From assembly GCA_965229115.1 (NCBI GenBank), contig CBDDIR010000003.1, positions 4,030,001 through 4,094,000 on the forward strand: a DNA stretch of 64,000 nucleotides, read 5' to 3'. Each line of letters starts with the position of its first letter. The first letter of the stretch is position 1. Position numbers and translations under genes: made by a program. The notes below the pieces were generated by a model that ran no database searches, was not told where the DNA came from, and was given only the letters and a program-made list of their open reading frames with translations. Shown here piece by piece: positions 1-9,591 of the stretch. Origin of the DNA: UBA7672 sp965229115. Its GTDB lineage: Bacteria; Pseudomonadota; Alphaproteobacteria; Caulobacterales; Hyphomonadaceae.

Positions 1-978
1 ACCATGATGACAGCGGGCATCATGCAAGACATGCCGAGCGATGCGCTGCGGCAAGCGCGTACCGGCATTGCCGCCGCCGACGCAAAACAGGCAGACGCGG
101 ACCTCGCTGTTGCCCGGCTGGAGGCGCGGCTATCGACCGCCGCTGCCTGGATTGAACTCTATGCGGCGCAGGAGAAGATCAAAATACTAACGGCGATCGC
201 GGGTGACATTGCCGAGCTTGAGCGCGCCACGAGCGCGCGGCTTGCCTCGGCATCAGGATCCGCAGATGCGGCGCTCGCCGCCAAGATGGACGCCGCGCGC
301 ATCGCCGATCAGATCGCGACCGCCGAAGCGGAGGCCGATGCCGCCCGCGCCGAACTCGCGCGCTGGATTGGCCCGTTTGGAAATGACGGGGTCGGTCCTG
401 ACCTGCCGGTCTTTACGATTGATCCGGCAGGCCTCGAGCGCGACCTCGACCATCATCTCGTGCTCGCCGGAGCGGGCGCGAGCCTTGAGCGAGCACGCGC
501 AGGCATGGAACTGGCTCGCGCCGGCACGCAACCTGACTGGTCCTGGTCGCTGATGTATGGCCATCGCGACGATGATTTCGGCGACATGGTCTCATTGGGC
601 GTGAAGTTCAGCCTGCCGCTGTTCCAAGCCAGCCGCCAATCGCCCATGATCGATAGCAAGCGCGCCGATGTCACCAGGGCGAGTGCGGAGCGAGAGGCTC
701 TCAAGCGCAAGCATGAAGCCGAGCTGGGAGCGGGCCTTGCTCGGCACCGCGCGCTCACGGACCGCCTTGCGCGCATGAAGAGCTCGGTCCTGCCGCTCGC
801 GCAGCAACGCGAAGATCTCGCGGCAGCGGCGAACGCCGCAGGCACGCTCCCGGTCAGCGACCTTATCGCCGCGCGGCGCGCTAACCGCGAGGTCCAGCTT
901 GAGCGTATCGATCTTGAGCGCGCGCTGGCGCTGACCGATGCGCAGCTAACACTTGAGTACGGGGAGGGGCGGTCATGA
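1..978 (+). CDS. TolC-family outer membrane efflux protein (CusC/CzcC-like), 5' end outside window
   Basis: Outer-membrane channel of a tripartite heavy-metal efflux pump. The frame is open from the first base, so the gene probably starts upstream; the first ATG here is at position 4. About 325 residues remain, rich in Ala, Glu and Arg with long heptad-like helices and two repeated helical-barrel halves; the segment around residues 180-215 (WSWSLMYGHRDD then FSLPLF) is the typical beta-strand signature of CzcC-like proteins. Its stop overlaps the start of the adaptor gene by ATGA, so it is translationally coupled with cusB and cusA. Copper/silver specificity is inferred from the downstream pump. 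The signal peptide is not in the window. Confidence 0.85.
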   Translation, partial: TMMTAGIMQDMPSDALRQARTGIAAADAKQADADLAVARLEARLSTAAAWIELYAAQEKIKILTAIAGDIAELERATSARLASASGSADAALAAKMDAARIADQIATAEAEADAARAELARWIGPFGNDGVGPDLPVFTIDPAGLERDLDHHLVLAGAGASLERARAGMELARAGTQPDWSWSLMYGHRDDDFGDMVSLGVKFSLPLFQASRQSPMIDSKRADVTRASAEREALKRKHEAELGAGLARHRALTDRLARMKSSVLPLAQQREDLAAAANAAGTLPVSDLIAARRANREVQLERIDLERALALTDAQLTLEYGEGRS

Positions 979-2423
979 TGAACATCAGGGGCGCGAACAC
1001 GCGCCGCGTCTTGGCCGGCCTTGCGGTCCTGATTGCCGGCGTTGCCATCGGCGTTTGGCTCATCCCGCATGGTCCGGCGCCAACGCCGGACATGGGCGGC
1101 CGCGCGATCCTTTACTGGTACGATCCGATGGTTCCCGATCAGCACTTCGATGCGCCCGGCAAGTCCCCGTTCATGGATATGCAGCTGGTGCCGCGTTATG
1201 CCGATGAGGCGGCGGCGGGCGGGGTGCAGATCGATCCGACCATGACGCAGAATCTCGGCGTTCGTCTTGTCACGATCGAGAAGGGGCCTCTCGCTGGCGC
1301 GGTGAGGGCCGCCGGGGTCATCGACTACAACGGCCGCGACATTGCCGTCGTTCAGGCGCGCCAGGGCGGCTTCGTTGCGAAAACCTACCGCCGGGCTCCG
1401 GGCGACATCGTGGCGGCTGGCGATCCGATCGTCGATTTGCGTATCCCCGAATGGACGGCCGCCTTGGCCGAATACCTCGCGCTCCGCAAAGGCGATTCCG
1501 GCATCGCGACTGCCGCGCGTCAGCGCCTGACGCTTCTCGGCGTGCCCGAGGCGGCGATTGCGGCGGCCACGCCAGACAGCCGAGCGCCCGATACGTTCAC
1601 GGTGCGCGCGCCGATCTCTGGCGCGATTACGGCGCTCGACGTCCGCGAAGGGATGTCAGTCGCGCCGGGCGCGGCCATCGCCACGATCAACGGCCTATCG
1701 CCCGTCTGGCTTACCGTGGCGGTCCCACAAGGCGCAGCCGGGCCCGTGCAACCGGGCGGGCGTGCGACCGCCCGATTATCCGCATTCCCGGGCGAGACAT
1801 TCGAAGGCCGCATCGAAGCGGTGCTCCCGGCCGCCAATGCAGCCTCGCGAGCGGTCGAGGTGCGCATCGCGCTGGCCAATCCGTCGGGACGCCTGCGTCC
1901 CGGCATGACCGGCGATGTGGAGCTCACCGAAGCGCAGCAACGCGAGGCGCTCCTCGTCCCATCCGAAGCGGTGATCAGGACCGGTCAACGTACACTCGTC
2001 CTCGTGGCTGACGACGCCGGCCGCTACGAGCCGGTCGAGATTATCGCCGGCGCACGCAGCGGCGAGCAGACAGAAATCGTCTCGGGTCTTGGTGCAGGCC
2101 AGAAGGTCGTCGCATCCGGCCAGTTTCTGATCGACTCCGAGGCCAGCCTTGCCGGCGTCGTTGCCCGGCTTTCGGGTGGAGCCGCAGATGACGCCACACC
2201 CTTTGAAGGGCGGGGGCGCATCACCACGCTCGACGACACAGGCGTCACGCTGGCGCACGGACCCGTCGCACGCCTGAACTGGCCCGCCATGACGATGGCG
2301 TTCCGCTGGGGCCAAGGCGAACGGCAATCACTGGCGGTCGGCGATGAGGTCGCCTTCAGCTTCCACAAGAAGGGCGCGGACTATGTGATTGATACGATCC
2401 GACCGGTGGAGGCCAAGCCATGA
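975..2423 (+). CDS. cusB: RND efflux periplasmic adaptor CusB fused to a C-terminal CusF-like copper domain
   Basis: Membrane-fusion protein linking the inner-membrane pump to the TolC channel. After an N-terminal membrane anchor (residues 10-30) there is a heavy-metal-binding segment (YWYDPM ... GKSPFMDMQLVP, about 52-75), then barrel-sandwich, lipoyl and beta-barrel domains. The last 75 residues form a second domain with the W-x3-M-x-M-x-F copper motif of CusF (WPAMTMAF). It overlaps cusA by ATGA. At 482 residues it is longer than adaptors without the CusF domain. Cu(I)/Ag(I) handling is inferred from the Met-rich motifs and from the HME4-type pump next to it. Confidence 0.93.
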   Translation: MMNIRGANTRRVLAGLAVLIAGVAIGVWLIPHGPAPTPDMGGRAILYWYDPMVPDQHFDAPGKSPFMDMQLVPRYADEAAAGGVQIDPTMTQNLGVRLVTIEKGPLAGAVRAAGVIDYNGRDIAVVQARQGGFVAKTYRRAPGDIVAAGDPIVDLRIPEWTAALAEYLALRKGDSGIATAARQRLTLLGVPEAAIAAATPDSRAPDTFTVRAPISGAITALDVREGMSVAPGAAIATINGLSPVWLTVAVPQGAAGPVQPGGRATARLSAFPGETFEGRIEAVLPAANAASRAVEVRIALANPSGRLRPGMTGDVELTEAQQREALLVPSEAVIRTGQRTLVLVADDAGRYEPVEIIAGARSGEQTEIVSGLGAGQKVVASGQFLIDSEASLAGVVARLSGGAADDATPFEGRGRITTLDDTGVTLAHGPVARLNWPAMTMAFRWGQGERQSLAVGDEVAFSFHKKGADYVIDTIRPVEAKP

Positions 2424-5400
2424 TCGCCGCCATCATCCGCTGGTCCATCGCCAACCGATTCCTCGTCATCCTCGCCGCGCTCGCACTTGCGGTCGCTGGC
2501 GCGCTGGTGGTCAGGGCGACCCCCGTCGATGCGCTCCCTGATCTCTCCGACACGCAGGTCGTGATCCGGACGACGTATCCAGGGCAGGCCCCGCAGATCG
2601 TCGAGGACCAGGTCACCTATCCCTTGACCACCACGATGCTGTCCGTGCCCGGCGCGCGGACCGTCCGCGGTTACTCGTTCTTTGGCGACAGTTTCGTCTA
2701 TGTGATTTTCGAGGACGGCGTCGATCTCTACTGGGCGCGCTCGCGCGTGCTGGAATATCTGACGCAAGCGCAGGGGAGACTCCCACAAGGCGCTCGCGCC
2801 GCTCTCGGCCCCGATGCAACCGGCGTTGGCTGGGTTTATCAGTATGCTCTCGTCGATCGCACGGGCGGCCATGACCTTGCCCAGCTGCGCAGTCTGCAAG
2901 ACTGGCTGGTCGCCTTCGAATTGAAAGCAACACCCGGCGTTGCCGAGGTCGCGTCGGTCGGCGGCATGGTCAGGCAGCATCAGATCGTTCTCGATCCCCA
3001 GCGCATGGCTTCCTACGGCGTCTCGCAAGCAATGGTGGCGGACGCCGTTCGGCGCGCCAATCAGGAGGCCGGCGGCGCGTCGGTTGAAATCGGCGAAGCC
3101 GAGCATGTTGTACGCGCGAGCGGCTATCTCAGAACCCAGGATGACTTCCGCGCCATCCCGCTCAAACTCGCGGGCGGCGCGCCAGTGACCTTGGGTGATG
3201 TCGCCTGGATCGAAGAAGGTCCACAGATGCGCCGCGGCATCGCCGAACTCAACGGTGAGGGCGAAGTCGCCGGCGGCGTCATTGTCATGCGCGCCGGGGC
3301 CAACGCCCGGGCTGTCATCGCCGCCGTCGAAGCCAAGATCGAGCAACTCCGGCCACGTCTGCCAGCGGGCGTCGAGATCGTTACGACCTATGACCGGTCG
3401 CACCTGATCGACCGCGCGGTCGAAAACTTGACGTCAAAGCTGATCGAAGAATTCATCGTTGTCGCGCTCGTGACGGCGCTCTTTCTCTTTCACCTCCGAT
3501 CAGCGCTGGTCGCGATCATCACGCTGCCGCTCGGCATTCTTGGCGCCTTCCTCATCATGCGCGGGCAGGGGATCGAGGCAAACATCATGTCGCTGGCCGG
3601 CATCGCGATCGCCATCGGCGCCATGGTCGATGCCGCCATCGTCATGGTCGAGAACGCTCACAAGAAACTGGAGCGGTGGCAGGAGAAGCATGGCGCACCC
3701 GCAGCGGGCCCCGATCACTGGCGGATCATCACCGACGCATCGCTCGAAGTCGGGCCAGCGCTCTTCTTCTCCCTCATCATCATCACGCTGTCCTTCCTGC
3801 CGGTCTTCACCCTGCAGGCGCAGGAAGGACGGTTGTTCGCCCCGCTCGCCTTCACCAAGACCTACGCCATGGCGGCTGCAGCCGGTCTCGCCATCACGTT
3901 GACGCCGGTTCTCATGGGGTACTGGATACGCGGGCGCATTCCGAAGGAAGACGCCAATCCGCTCAACCGGGCGCTGGCGGCCCTTTATCGGCCCGCGCTC
4001 GACGCCACGCTCAGGCGACCTCGCATGGTCATCGCGCTCGCTGTGGTGTTGCTGGCGTCGGCGGCCTGGCCGGCCTCTCGCCTCGGCGCGGAATTCATGC
4101 CCGCGATGGACGAAGGCGATCTCCTCTATATGCCAACGGCCCTGCCGGGCTTGTCTGCGGCCAAAGCGAGCGAGCTGCTGCAGCAGACCGACCGCATGAT
4201 CCGAACCGTGCCGGAAGTTGCAAGCGTGTTCGGCAAGGCAGGACGGGCCGAAACCGCAACCGATCCGGCCCCCCTTGAGATGCTGGAGACGACCGTCCGC
4301 CTGAAACCGCGCGATCAATGGCGTCCGGGTCTCACGCCTGACGATCTCATCGCCGAGCTTGACCGGACTGTCCGCGTGCCGGGGCTCACGAACGTCTGGG
4401 TCCCCCCAATCCGCAATCGCATCGACATGCTGGCGACGGGTGTCAAAAGCCCGATCGGCGTCAAGGTGTCGGGCCCCGATCTCGCCAGCATCACCAGCGC
4501 CGCCACCGCCGTTGAGCAAATCGCGCGCACCGTCCCGGGCGTGTCTTCCGCCGCTGCCGAGCGGCTATCGGCCGGGCGTTACATCGACATCACCATCGAT
4601 CGGTTTGCAGCCAGCCGATACGGGCTGAATATCGGCGACGTTCAGGACGTCGTCGCTGGAGCGATTGGCGGGGACGCGATCGGCGAGTTCGTTGACGGCC
4701 GCGCGCGCTATCCGATCAGTCTGCGTTATCCACGCGAACTCCGCGACAGCCCGGAGAAGATTGCGGCCCTTCCGATCATCACCAATGACGGCGTGCTTCT
4801 GACCCTCGGCGAGGTCGCCAAGGTCGCCGTCGCGGACGGCCCCGCCATGATCCGCAGCGAGAACGGACGGCTCGCGGCCTTCGTCTACGTCGATGTGAGA
4901 GGCCGCGACATCGGGGGAATTGTCGGCGACCTCAAGCGCCTGGTGGCCGACCTGCGGCTGCCATCCGGCGTCACCGTCGCCTATTCCGGCCAGTTCGAAT
5001 ATCTGGAGCGGGCGGGCGAGCGACTGTTGCTGATCGGCCCCGCAACGCTGCTCATTGTTCTGCTCCTGCTGTATCTGACGTTCCGGCGCATGGACGAGGC
5101 CCTGATCGTCATGGCCAGCCTCCCATTCGCCCTGACCGGCGGCGTGTGGCTGGTTTACCTGCTTGGGTACGACATGTCGGTCGCGGTTGCGGTCGGGTTC
5201 ATCGCGCTTGCGGGACTCGCGGCAGAGTTCGGCGTTGTCATGCTCATCTATCTGAAGAACGCGCTGGCCGAGCACGTCAGCCGCGGCGAGACATTGACGC
5301 CTGCCATGGTTGCCGCCGCCGTGCGCGAAGGAGCGCTGCTGCGTTTGCGGCCGAAGGCGATGACGGTCGCCGTTGTCCTGGCTGGCCTGCTACCGATCCT

Positions 5401-5593
5401 TTTCACCGGCGGTACGGGCGGCGAGGTCATGCGCCGCATCGCAGCGCCGCTCGTCGGGGGCATGCTGACGGCTCCTTTGCTCTCCCTCTTTCTCATTCCC
5501 GCGGCGTATCTGCTGATCCGACGCCGCGAGACTGCGCCTGCGCGCAGGCATTCTCCGGACCAGCAACAACAAACAGGAGCTCTCCATGACTAA
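2420..5593 (+). CDS. cusA: CusA-type heavy-metal RND efflux pump (HME4, Cu/Ag)
   Basis: Inner-membrane proton-driven pump of 1057 residues, full length for the family, with two RND repeats of six membrane helices and two large periplasmic loops. The TM4 motif reads AIGAMVDAAIVMVEN (about residues 396-410). It keeps the central Asp and the Glu but lacks the first Asp found in Zn/Co/Cd pumps, which is the pattern of Cu(I)/Ag(I) exporters. It is coupled to cusB (4-bp overlap) and to the following cusF-like gene (8-bp overlap), so the four genes form one transcription unit. The C-terminus is short and basic, ending near a run of Gln residues. Confidence 0.95.
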   Translation: MIAAIIRWSIANRFLVILAALALAVAGALVVRATPVDALPDLSDTQVVIRTTYPGQAPQIVEDQVTYPLTTTMLSVPGARTVRGYSFFGDSFVYVIFEDGVDLYWARSRVLEYLTQAQGRLPQGARAALGPDATGVGWVYQYALVDRTGGHDLAQLRSLQDWLVAFELKATPGVAEVASVGGMVRQHQIVLDPQRMASYGVSQAMVADAVRRANQEAGGASVEIGEAEHVVRASGYLRTQDDFRAIPLKLAGGAPVTLGDVAWIEEGPQMRRGIAELNGEGEVAGGVIVMRAGANARAVIAAVEAKIEQLRPRLPAGVEIVTTYDRSHLIDRAVENLTSKLIEEFIVVALVTALFLFHLRSALVAIITLPLGILGAFLIMRGQGIEANIMSLAGIAIAIGAMVDAAIVMVENAHKKLERWQEKHGAPAAGPDHWRIITDASLEVGPALFFSLIIITLSFLPVFTLQAQEGRLFAPLAFTKTYAMAAAAGLAITLTPVLMGYWIRGRIPKEDANPLNRALAALYRPALDATLRRPRMVIALAVVLLASAAWPASRLGAEFMPAMDEGDLLYMPTALPGLSAAKASELLQQTDRMIRTVPEVASVFGKAGRAETATDPAPLEMLETTVRLKPRDQWRPGLTPDDLIAELDRTVRVPGLTNVWVPPIRNRIDMLATGVKSPIGVKVSGPDLASITSAATAVEQIARTVPGVSSAAAERLSAGRYIDITIDRFAASRYGLNIGDVQDVVAGAIGGDAIGEFVDGRARYPISLRYPRELRDSPEKIAALPIITNDGVLLTLGEVAKVAVADGPAMIRSENGRLAAFVYVDVRGRDIGGIVGDLKRLVADLRLPSGVTVAYSGQFEYLERAGERLLLIGPATLLIVLLLLYLTFRRMDEALIVMASLPFALTGGVWLVYLLGYDMSVAVAVGFIALAGLAAEFGVVMLIYLKNALAEHVSRGETLTPAMVAAAVREGALLRLRPKAMTVAVVLAGLLPILFTGGTGGEVMRRIAAPLVGGMLTAPLLSLFLIPAAYLLIRRRETAPARRHSPDQQQQTGALHD

Positions 5594-5969
5594 ACCCCGA
5601 TTGATGGTCACGGGCATCAGCGCGTTGGCGCTCACCCTTATCGCCTGCTCACCACAAGCCGCGGAGCCGACCGCTACTCCCGCTGCGCCCGCCGAACCCA
5701 CGCCGATGGCCGGGATGAATATGGCAACACCGCCTGCCGCGGCTGCTGGGCCCATCACGGCCACTGGCAAGATCACAGCCATTGACGCCAAGGCTGGCAC
5801 GCTGACGCTCGATCATGAGGCCATTCCCGCCGTGAAGTGGGACGCCATGTCGATGCAGTTCAATGCCGATCCGGCCAATTTAGCCGATCTCAAGGTTGGC
5901 GATGCCGTATCCTTTGAGCTCAGGAGCGCATCCGAACCGACACAGATCGTCAAAATCGACAAACAATAA
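5586..5969 (+). CDS. cusF: CusF-like periplasmic copper chaperone (lipoprotein)
   Basis: A 127-residue exported protein. A lipobox-like signal (LTLIAC, Cys at about residue 19) is followed by an Ala/Pro/Thr and Met-rich linker containing MAGMNM, then a small beta-barrel with the CusF motif W-x3-M-x-M-x-F (WDAMSMQF) and the usual LKVGDAVSFEL strand. CusF delivers Cu(I)/Ag(I) to CusB. The start overlaps the end of cusA by 8 bp. It is a second copy of this fold in the operon, because CusB also carries one at its C-terminus. Confidence 0.88.
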   Translation: MTKPRLMVTGISALALTLIACSPQAAEPTATPAAPAEPTPMAGMNMATPPAAAAGPITATGKITAIDAKAGTLTLDHEAIPAVKWDAMSMQFNADPANLADLKVGDAVSFELRSASEPTQIVKIDKQ

Positions 5970-6024
5970 CCTTGACGCCGCCGCTCTATGCGGCGGCCGT
6001 CACGTCCCGACGGAAGGAAGGCCT

Positions 6025-6513
6025 ATGACACACTCACATCACGACGCTTCACGCCGCCAGCTCTTGCGTTTGCTGCCGCTTGCGTTCGCTGCGCCGCTCC
6101 TGATCAGCGCCTGCACGCCGACACCGCGCATCTACGCCATGGAGGTCAGCCGCGATGTCGGCTGCATGTGCTGTCACGCCTGGGCTGACCTTATGAAAGC
6201 CTCGACACGCTTCACCGTGACGCTGAAGGAAAACGATGACCTGCCAGCGTTGAAGCAGCGCCTTGGCGTGCCACCGGATCTCGGCTCATGCCATACGGCC
6301 GTGGTTGATGGCTATGTCATCGAGGGGCATGTTCCGGCCGAAGATATTCTGCGACTTCTTGACGAGCGTCCTGCTGGCGTTCGCGGCATCGCCGTGCCTG
6401 GCATGCCGCGCGGCTCTCCGGGCATGGAACAGCCCAATGGTGCGACTGACCCCTATGATGTCATCGCGTTCCGAGCCGACGGCAGCTCGTATGTGTTTGC
6501 CCGCCATGAGTAG
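6025..6513 (+). CDS. DUF411 family metal-binding protein
   Basis: A 162-residue exported protein of the DUF411 family, common in copper-resistance operons. The start at 6025 is chosen because a strong purine-rich site (GGAAGGAAG) lies just before it; an upstream in-frame ATG at 5896 would overlap cusF. A twin-Arg-like start (SRRQLLRLLPL) and hydrophobic stretch end in a Cys (residue 31), suggesting a lipoprotein. The core shows the family motifs VGCMCCHAW, LGSCHTAVVDGYVIEGHVP and a C-terminal segment ending RADGSSYVF. It probably binds Cu in the periplasm; the exact role in this family is not settled. Confidence 0.9.
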   Translation: MTHSHHDASRRQLLRLLPLAFAAPLLISACTPTPRIYAMEVSRDVGCMCCHAWADLMKASTRFTVTLKENDDLPALKQRLGVPPDLGSCHTAVVDGYVIEGHVPAEDILRLLDERPAGVRGIAVPGMPRGSPGMEQPNGATDPYDVIAFRADGSSYVFARHE

Positions 6514-6652
6514 TCACTCCTGCGGAAGCATTGCCTTTGCGGAATGAATGACTTTTTCGCTTCCCGTTGCGAGGGTTCGGGGGCGGCGGTGCGTATGATG
6601 TGAGATACAGCAAACGCCGACCCAACCACCCTCCCAACTCCCCCGGTGATTC

Positions 6653-8488
6653 ATGAGCCAACGTGACACAATCGCCCTCGATCGCCGCACTTTTCTTCGC
6701 ACGACTGCGCTCGCCGGCGGAAGCTTAGCTGTAGGTGCGCTCCTCCCAGCCTGGGCGCAGGCGCATTCGGCCGGAATGTCGCCCGGGTCGGCCGAGCTAT
6801 CGGGAACCGATATCAAACTCACCATTGGGCACACGGCGATCACCGTTGATGGCCGCGAGGGCCATGCGGTGGCCATCAACGGCATGGTCCCGGGCCCGCT
6901 CATCCGCCTCAAAGAAGGGACGACCGTGCGCCTCAGCGTCACCAACACGCTGGACGAAGACACGTCGATCCACTGGCACGGTCTGCTGGTGCCATTCGAG
7001 ATGGACGGCGTGCCCGGCGTCAGCTTCCCCGGCATCAAAGCCGGGGAAACCTTCATTTATGAGTTCCCTGTCAAGCAATCGGGCACCTATTGGTATCATA
7101 GCCATTCCGGCCTGCAGGAGCAGGAAGGCCACTACGCCCCGATTATCATCGATCCCGCTGGCCCTGACCCTGTCGCCTTCGACCGCGAGCACGTCGTCGT
7201 CCTGTCGGACTACAGCTTCATCCATCCGCACCGCCTGTTTCAAAAGCTGAAGCAGCAAGCCGGCGTCTTCAACTACCAGAAGCAGACCGTCGCAGGTCTC
7301 CTTGCTGGCAAGGACCAGACGCTGGGCGAGCGCCTGACCTGGGGGCAGGAGCTGATGGATCCGTCTGATATCGCGGACATAACCGGTGCGGTCTACACCT
7401 TCCTCATCAATGGCCGCGGTCCCGCCGACAACTGGACCGCGCTCTTCACGCCAGGCGAGCGCGTGCGTTTGCGCTTCATCAACGCCGCCGCGCAGACAAT
7501 TTTCAATGTGCGTATTCCAGGGTTGAAGCTGACCGTAGTTGCAGCAGATGGCCAAAATATTCGACCGGTCCTGGTCGATGAGTTCCAGATCGGCAACGCC
7601 GAAACCTACGACGTCATTGTCACGCCAACTGAAGATCGGGCATTTACGCTCGTCTCCGAAGCAATGGATCGTTCAGGTATGGGGCGCGCGACGCTTGCGC
7701 CGCGTTTGGGCATGACAGCTGAAGTGCCGCCGCTTCGCGAGCGTCCACTCACCACGATGAAAGACATGGGCATGGACATGAGCTCCATGAGCGGAATGGA
7801 TATGAGCGGTGGTGATCATGCCGCCATGAATGATAGCGACATGGCGGCGATGGCCATGCCCGGTATGGCTGCGCCGCGCGTGCGCGGCTCAGATGTCATG
7901 GGCGACATGGCCGGAATGGAAGGCATGGACATGTCCATGCGGAACTGGATGAACGCGCCGCAGGTCGAGATGGGCCCCGGTGTGCAAACGATCGCCCCGA
8001 TGCCGATGGATCGCACCGGCGAGACCGGGCAGGGGCTTGAGAGCGTGGGCCACCGCGTTCTTGTCTACAAGGATCTCATCGCGCTTGAGCCCAATGCCGA
8101 TACGCGCGCGCCTTCACGCGAGCAGGAAATCCGCCTCACCGGAAACATGGAGAGGTTTATGTGGAGCTTTGACGGAAAGAAATTCTCCGACAAGCCACCG
8201 CCCTATGCGGTCCGAAAAAACGAGCGCGTTCGCATCAGCCTCGTCAACGACACGATGATGGCGCATCCGATCCACCTGCACGGACACTTCTTCGAGCTGG
8301 CCCACAAGGCGCCGCTCGGCCACATGCCGCGCAAACATACTGTGATCGTCGCTCCCGGCGGCATTGTGAAGTTCGACTTTACCGGAGAGCCGGGTGACTG
8401 GGCGTTCCACTGCCATATGCTCTATCACATGCACGCGGGGATGTTTCAGGTGTTCAGCGTCCGCCCGCTTGATGGAGCCGCCGTATGA
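6653..8488 (+). CDS. copA: Copper-resistance multicopper oxidase CopA (PcoA-type)
   Basis: Periplasmic multicopper oxidase of 611 residues, the usual length, which oxidises Cu(I) and sequesters copper. A Tat signal (DRRTFLRTTALAGG) starts the protein. Copper ligands are visible: HWHG near residue 106, YHSHSG near 145, HPIHLHGHFFE near 540 and the type-1/trinuclear motif HCHMLYHMHAGM near 584. Between about residues 365 and 430 lies a Met-rich stretch with repeated MxxM and MSxMSGMDM, typical of CopA. It overlaps copB by ATGA. A possible -10 (TATGAT, 6594-6599) precedes it, but no convincing -35 is seen. Confidence 0.96.
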   Translation: MSQRDTIALDRRTFLRTTALAGGSLAVGALLPAWAQAHSAGMSPGSAELSGTDIKLTIGHTAITVDGREGHAVAINGMVPGPLIRLKEGTTVRLSVTNTLDEDTSIHWHGLLVPFEMDGVPGVSFPGIKAGETFIYEFPVKQSGTYWYHSHSGLQEQEGHYAPIIIDPAGPDPVAFDREHVVVLSDYSFIHPHRLFQKLKQQAGVFNYQKQTVAGLLAGKDQTLGERLTWGQELMDPSDIADITGAVYTFLINGRGPADNWTALFTPGERVRLRFINAAAQTIFNVRIPGLKLTVVAADGQNIRPVLVDEFQIGNAETYDVIVTPTEDRAFTLVSEAMDRSGMGRATLAPRLGMTAEVPPLRERPLTTMKDMGMDMSSMSGMDMSGGDHAAMNDSDMAAMAMPGMAAPRVRGSDVMGDMAGMEGMDMSMRNWMNAPQVEMGPGVQTIAPMPMDRTGETGQGLESVGHRVLVYKDLIALEPNADTRAPSREQEIRLTGNMERFMWSFDGKKFSDKPPPYAVRKNERVRISLVNDTMMAHPIHLHGHFFELAHKAPLGHMPRKHTVIVAPGGIVKFDFTGEPGDWAFHCHMLYHMHAGMFQVFSVRPLDGAAV

Positions 8489-9561
8489 ACCGGTATCTCG
8501 TTCTTGCCGCCCTCTCGCTTGGCGTTGCTGCTCCAGCCTTTGCTCAACACCAAGGCCACGGCGCGCCGCAGACGCCGGCTCCCCAGACGCCAGCGCCACA
8601 GCCCCGGCCCCCTGCGCCTGCCGATCAGCAGGGCGGGCACACTATGCCCATGCCTCCGGCTCCGGCGCCCCAAACGCGCGCTCCCTCGGCGTCGGCTCCG
8701 CTCCAGCAGCCAGCTGCGCCTGCAGATCAGCACGGCGGGCACGCTATGCCAGGGACGCCCGCTTCTGCGCCCGACCAACATGCAGGCAATATGATGGCCG
8801 ATGATGCAATTGATCCGCCCGAAGTCGGCAGCGATGCGCCCCCGGATGCCCCCACTGAGTTCGCCGCCGATCGTTTCTTCTTGCCAGGAGACATGAACCG
8901 GGCACGCGGCATTCTCCGCGACGAGCATGGCGGCTCTCTAACCTACAAGATCATGAGCAATCTGCTCGAGTATCAAAGCCGGAACGGGGAGGACGGCTAC
9001 CGGTGGGATGGCCAAGCCTGGTTTGGCGGCGACATCAACCGTGTGGTTGTCAAGACGGAAGGCCAAGGGAGCGGCAACAAGATAGACGATGCCGAGGTAC
9101 AGGTGCTCTATTCCCGGGCCTGGGATCATGTGACTGACCTGCAGATCGGCATCCGCCAGGATATCGAGCCCAACCCATCGCGCACCTACCTTGCGCTGGG
9201 TTTTCAGACGCTGCTGCCATCTTGGTTCGAAGCGGAAGGGAGTGTCTTTATCGGTGCGCGCGGCCAAGTGCTTGGGCGTCTGGGCGGAAACTATGACTTC
9301 CACCTGACGCAGCGGTTTGTCCTGCAGCCGCGCGCCGAGATCAATTTCGCGGCCAAGGACGATAGCTCGATTGGGCTCGGATCTGGTCTGTCTGACGCGG
9401 AAATTGGCTTGCGTCTGCGCTACGAGATCCAACGCGAATTTGCGCCCTACATCGGCCTCTCGTGGGAGCGTAAATTCGGCGACACGGCCGAATATGCGCG
9501 CGTCGGCGGCGAGCGCGCCGAGACGACGAGTTTCGTCGTGGGTCTGCGGGCGTGGTATTGA
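8485..9561 (+). CDS. copB: Copper-resistance outer membrane protein CopB
   Basis: Outer-membrane partner of CopA, 358 residues. A cleavable signal (ending APAFAQ) is followed by a low-complexity Pro/Ala/Gln/His region (about residues 22-110) with repeats of ADQxGGHxMP, likely metal-binding. The C-terminal two thirds is the CopB beta-barrel: SNLLEYQSRNGEDGYRWDGQAWFGGD, YSRAWDHVTDLQIGIRQD, and an aromatic C-terminal residue (GLRAWY) as in barrel proteins. Translation is coupled to copA by a 4-bp overlap. The repeat-rich N-terminus is longer than in many CopB proteins. Confidence 0.95.
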   Translation: MNRYLVLAALSLGVAAPAFAQHQGHGAPQTPAPQTPAPQPRPPAPADQQGGHTMPMPPAPAPQTRAPSASAPLQQPAAPADQHGGHAMPGTPASAPDQHAGNMMADDAIDPPEVGSDAPPDAPTEFAADRFFLPGDMNRARGILRDEHGGSLTYKIMSNLLEYQSRNGEDGYRWDGQAWFGGDINRVVVKTEGQGSGNKIDDAEVQVLYSRAWDHVTDLQIGIRQDIEPNPSRTYLALGFQTLLPSWFEAEGSVFIGARGQVLGRLGGNYDFHLTQRFVLQPRAEINFAAKDDSSIGLGSGLSDAEIGLRLRYEIQREFAPYIGLSWERKFGDTAEYARVGGERAETTSFVVGLRAWY

Positions 9562-9591
9562 TCCTTTGCGCAGAGGGCTGGAGAAACGTAA

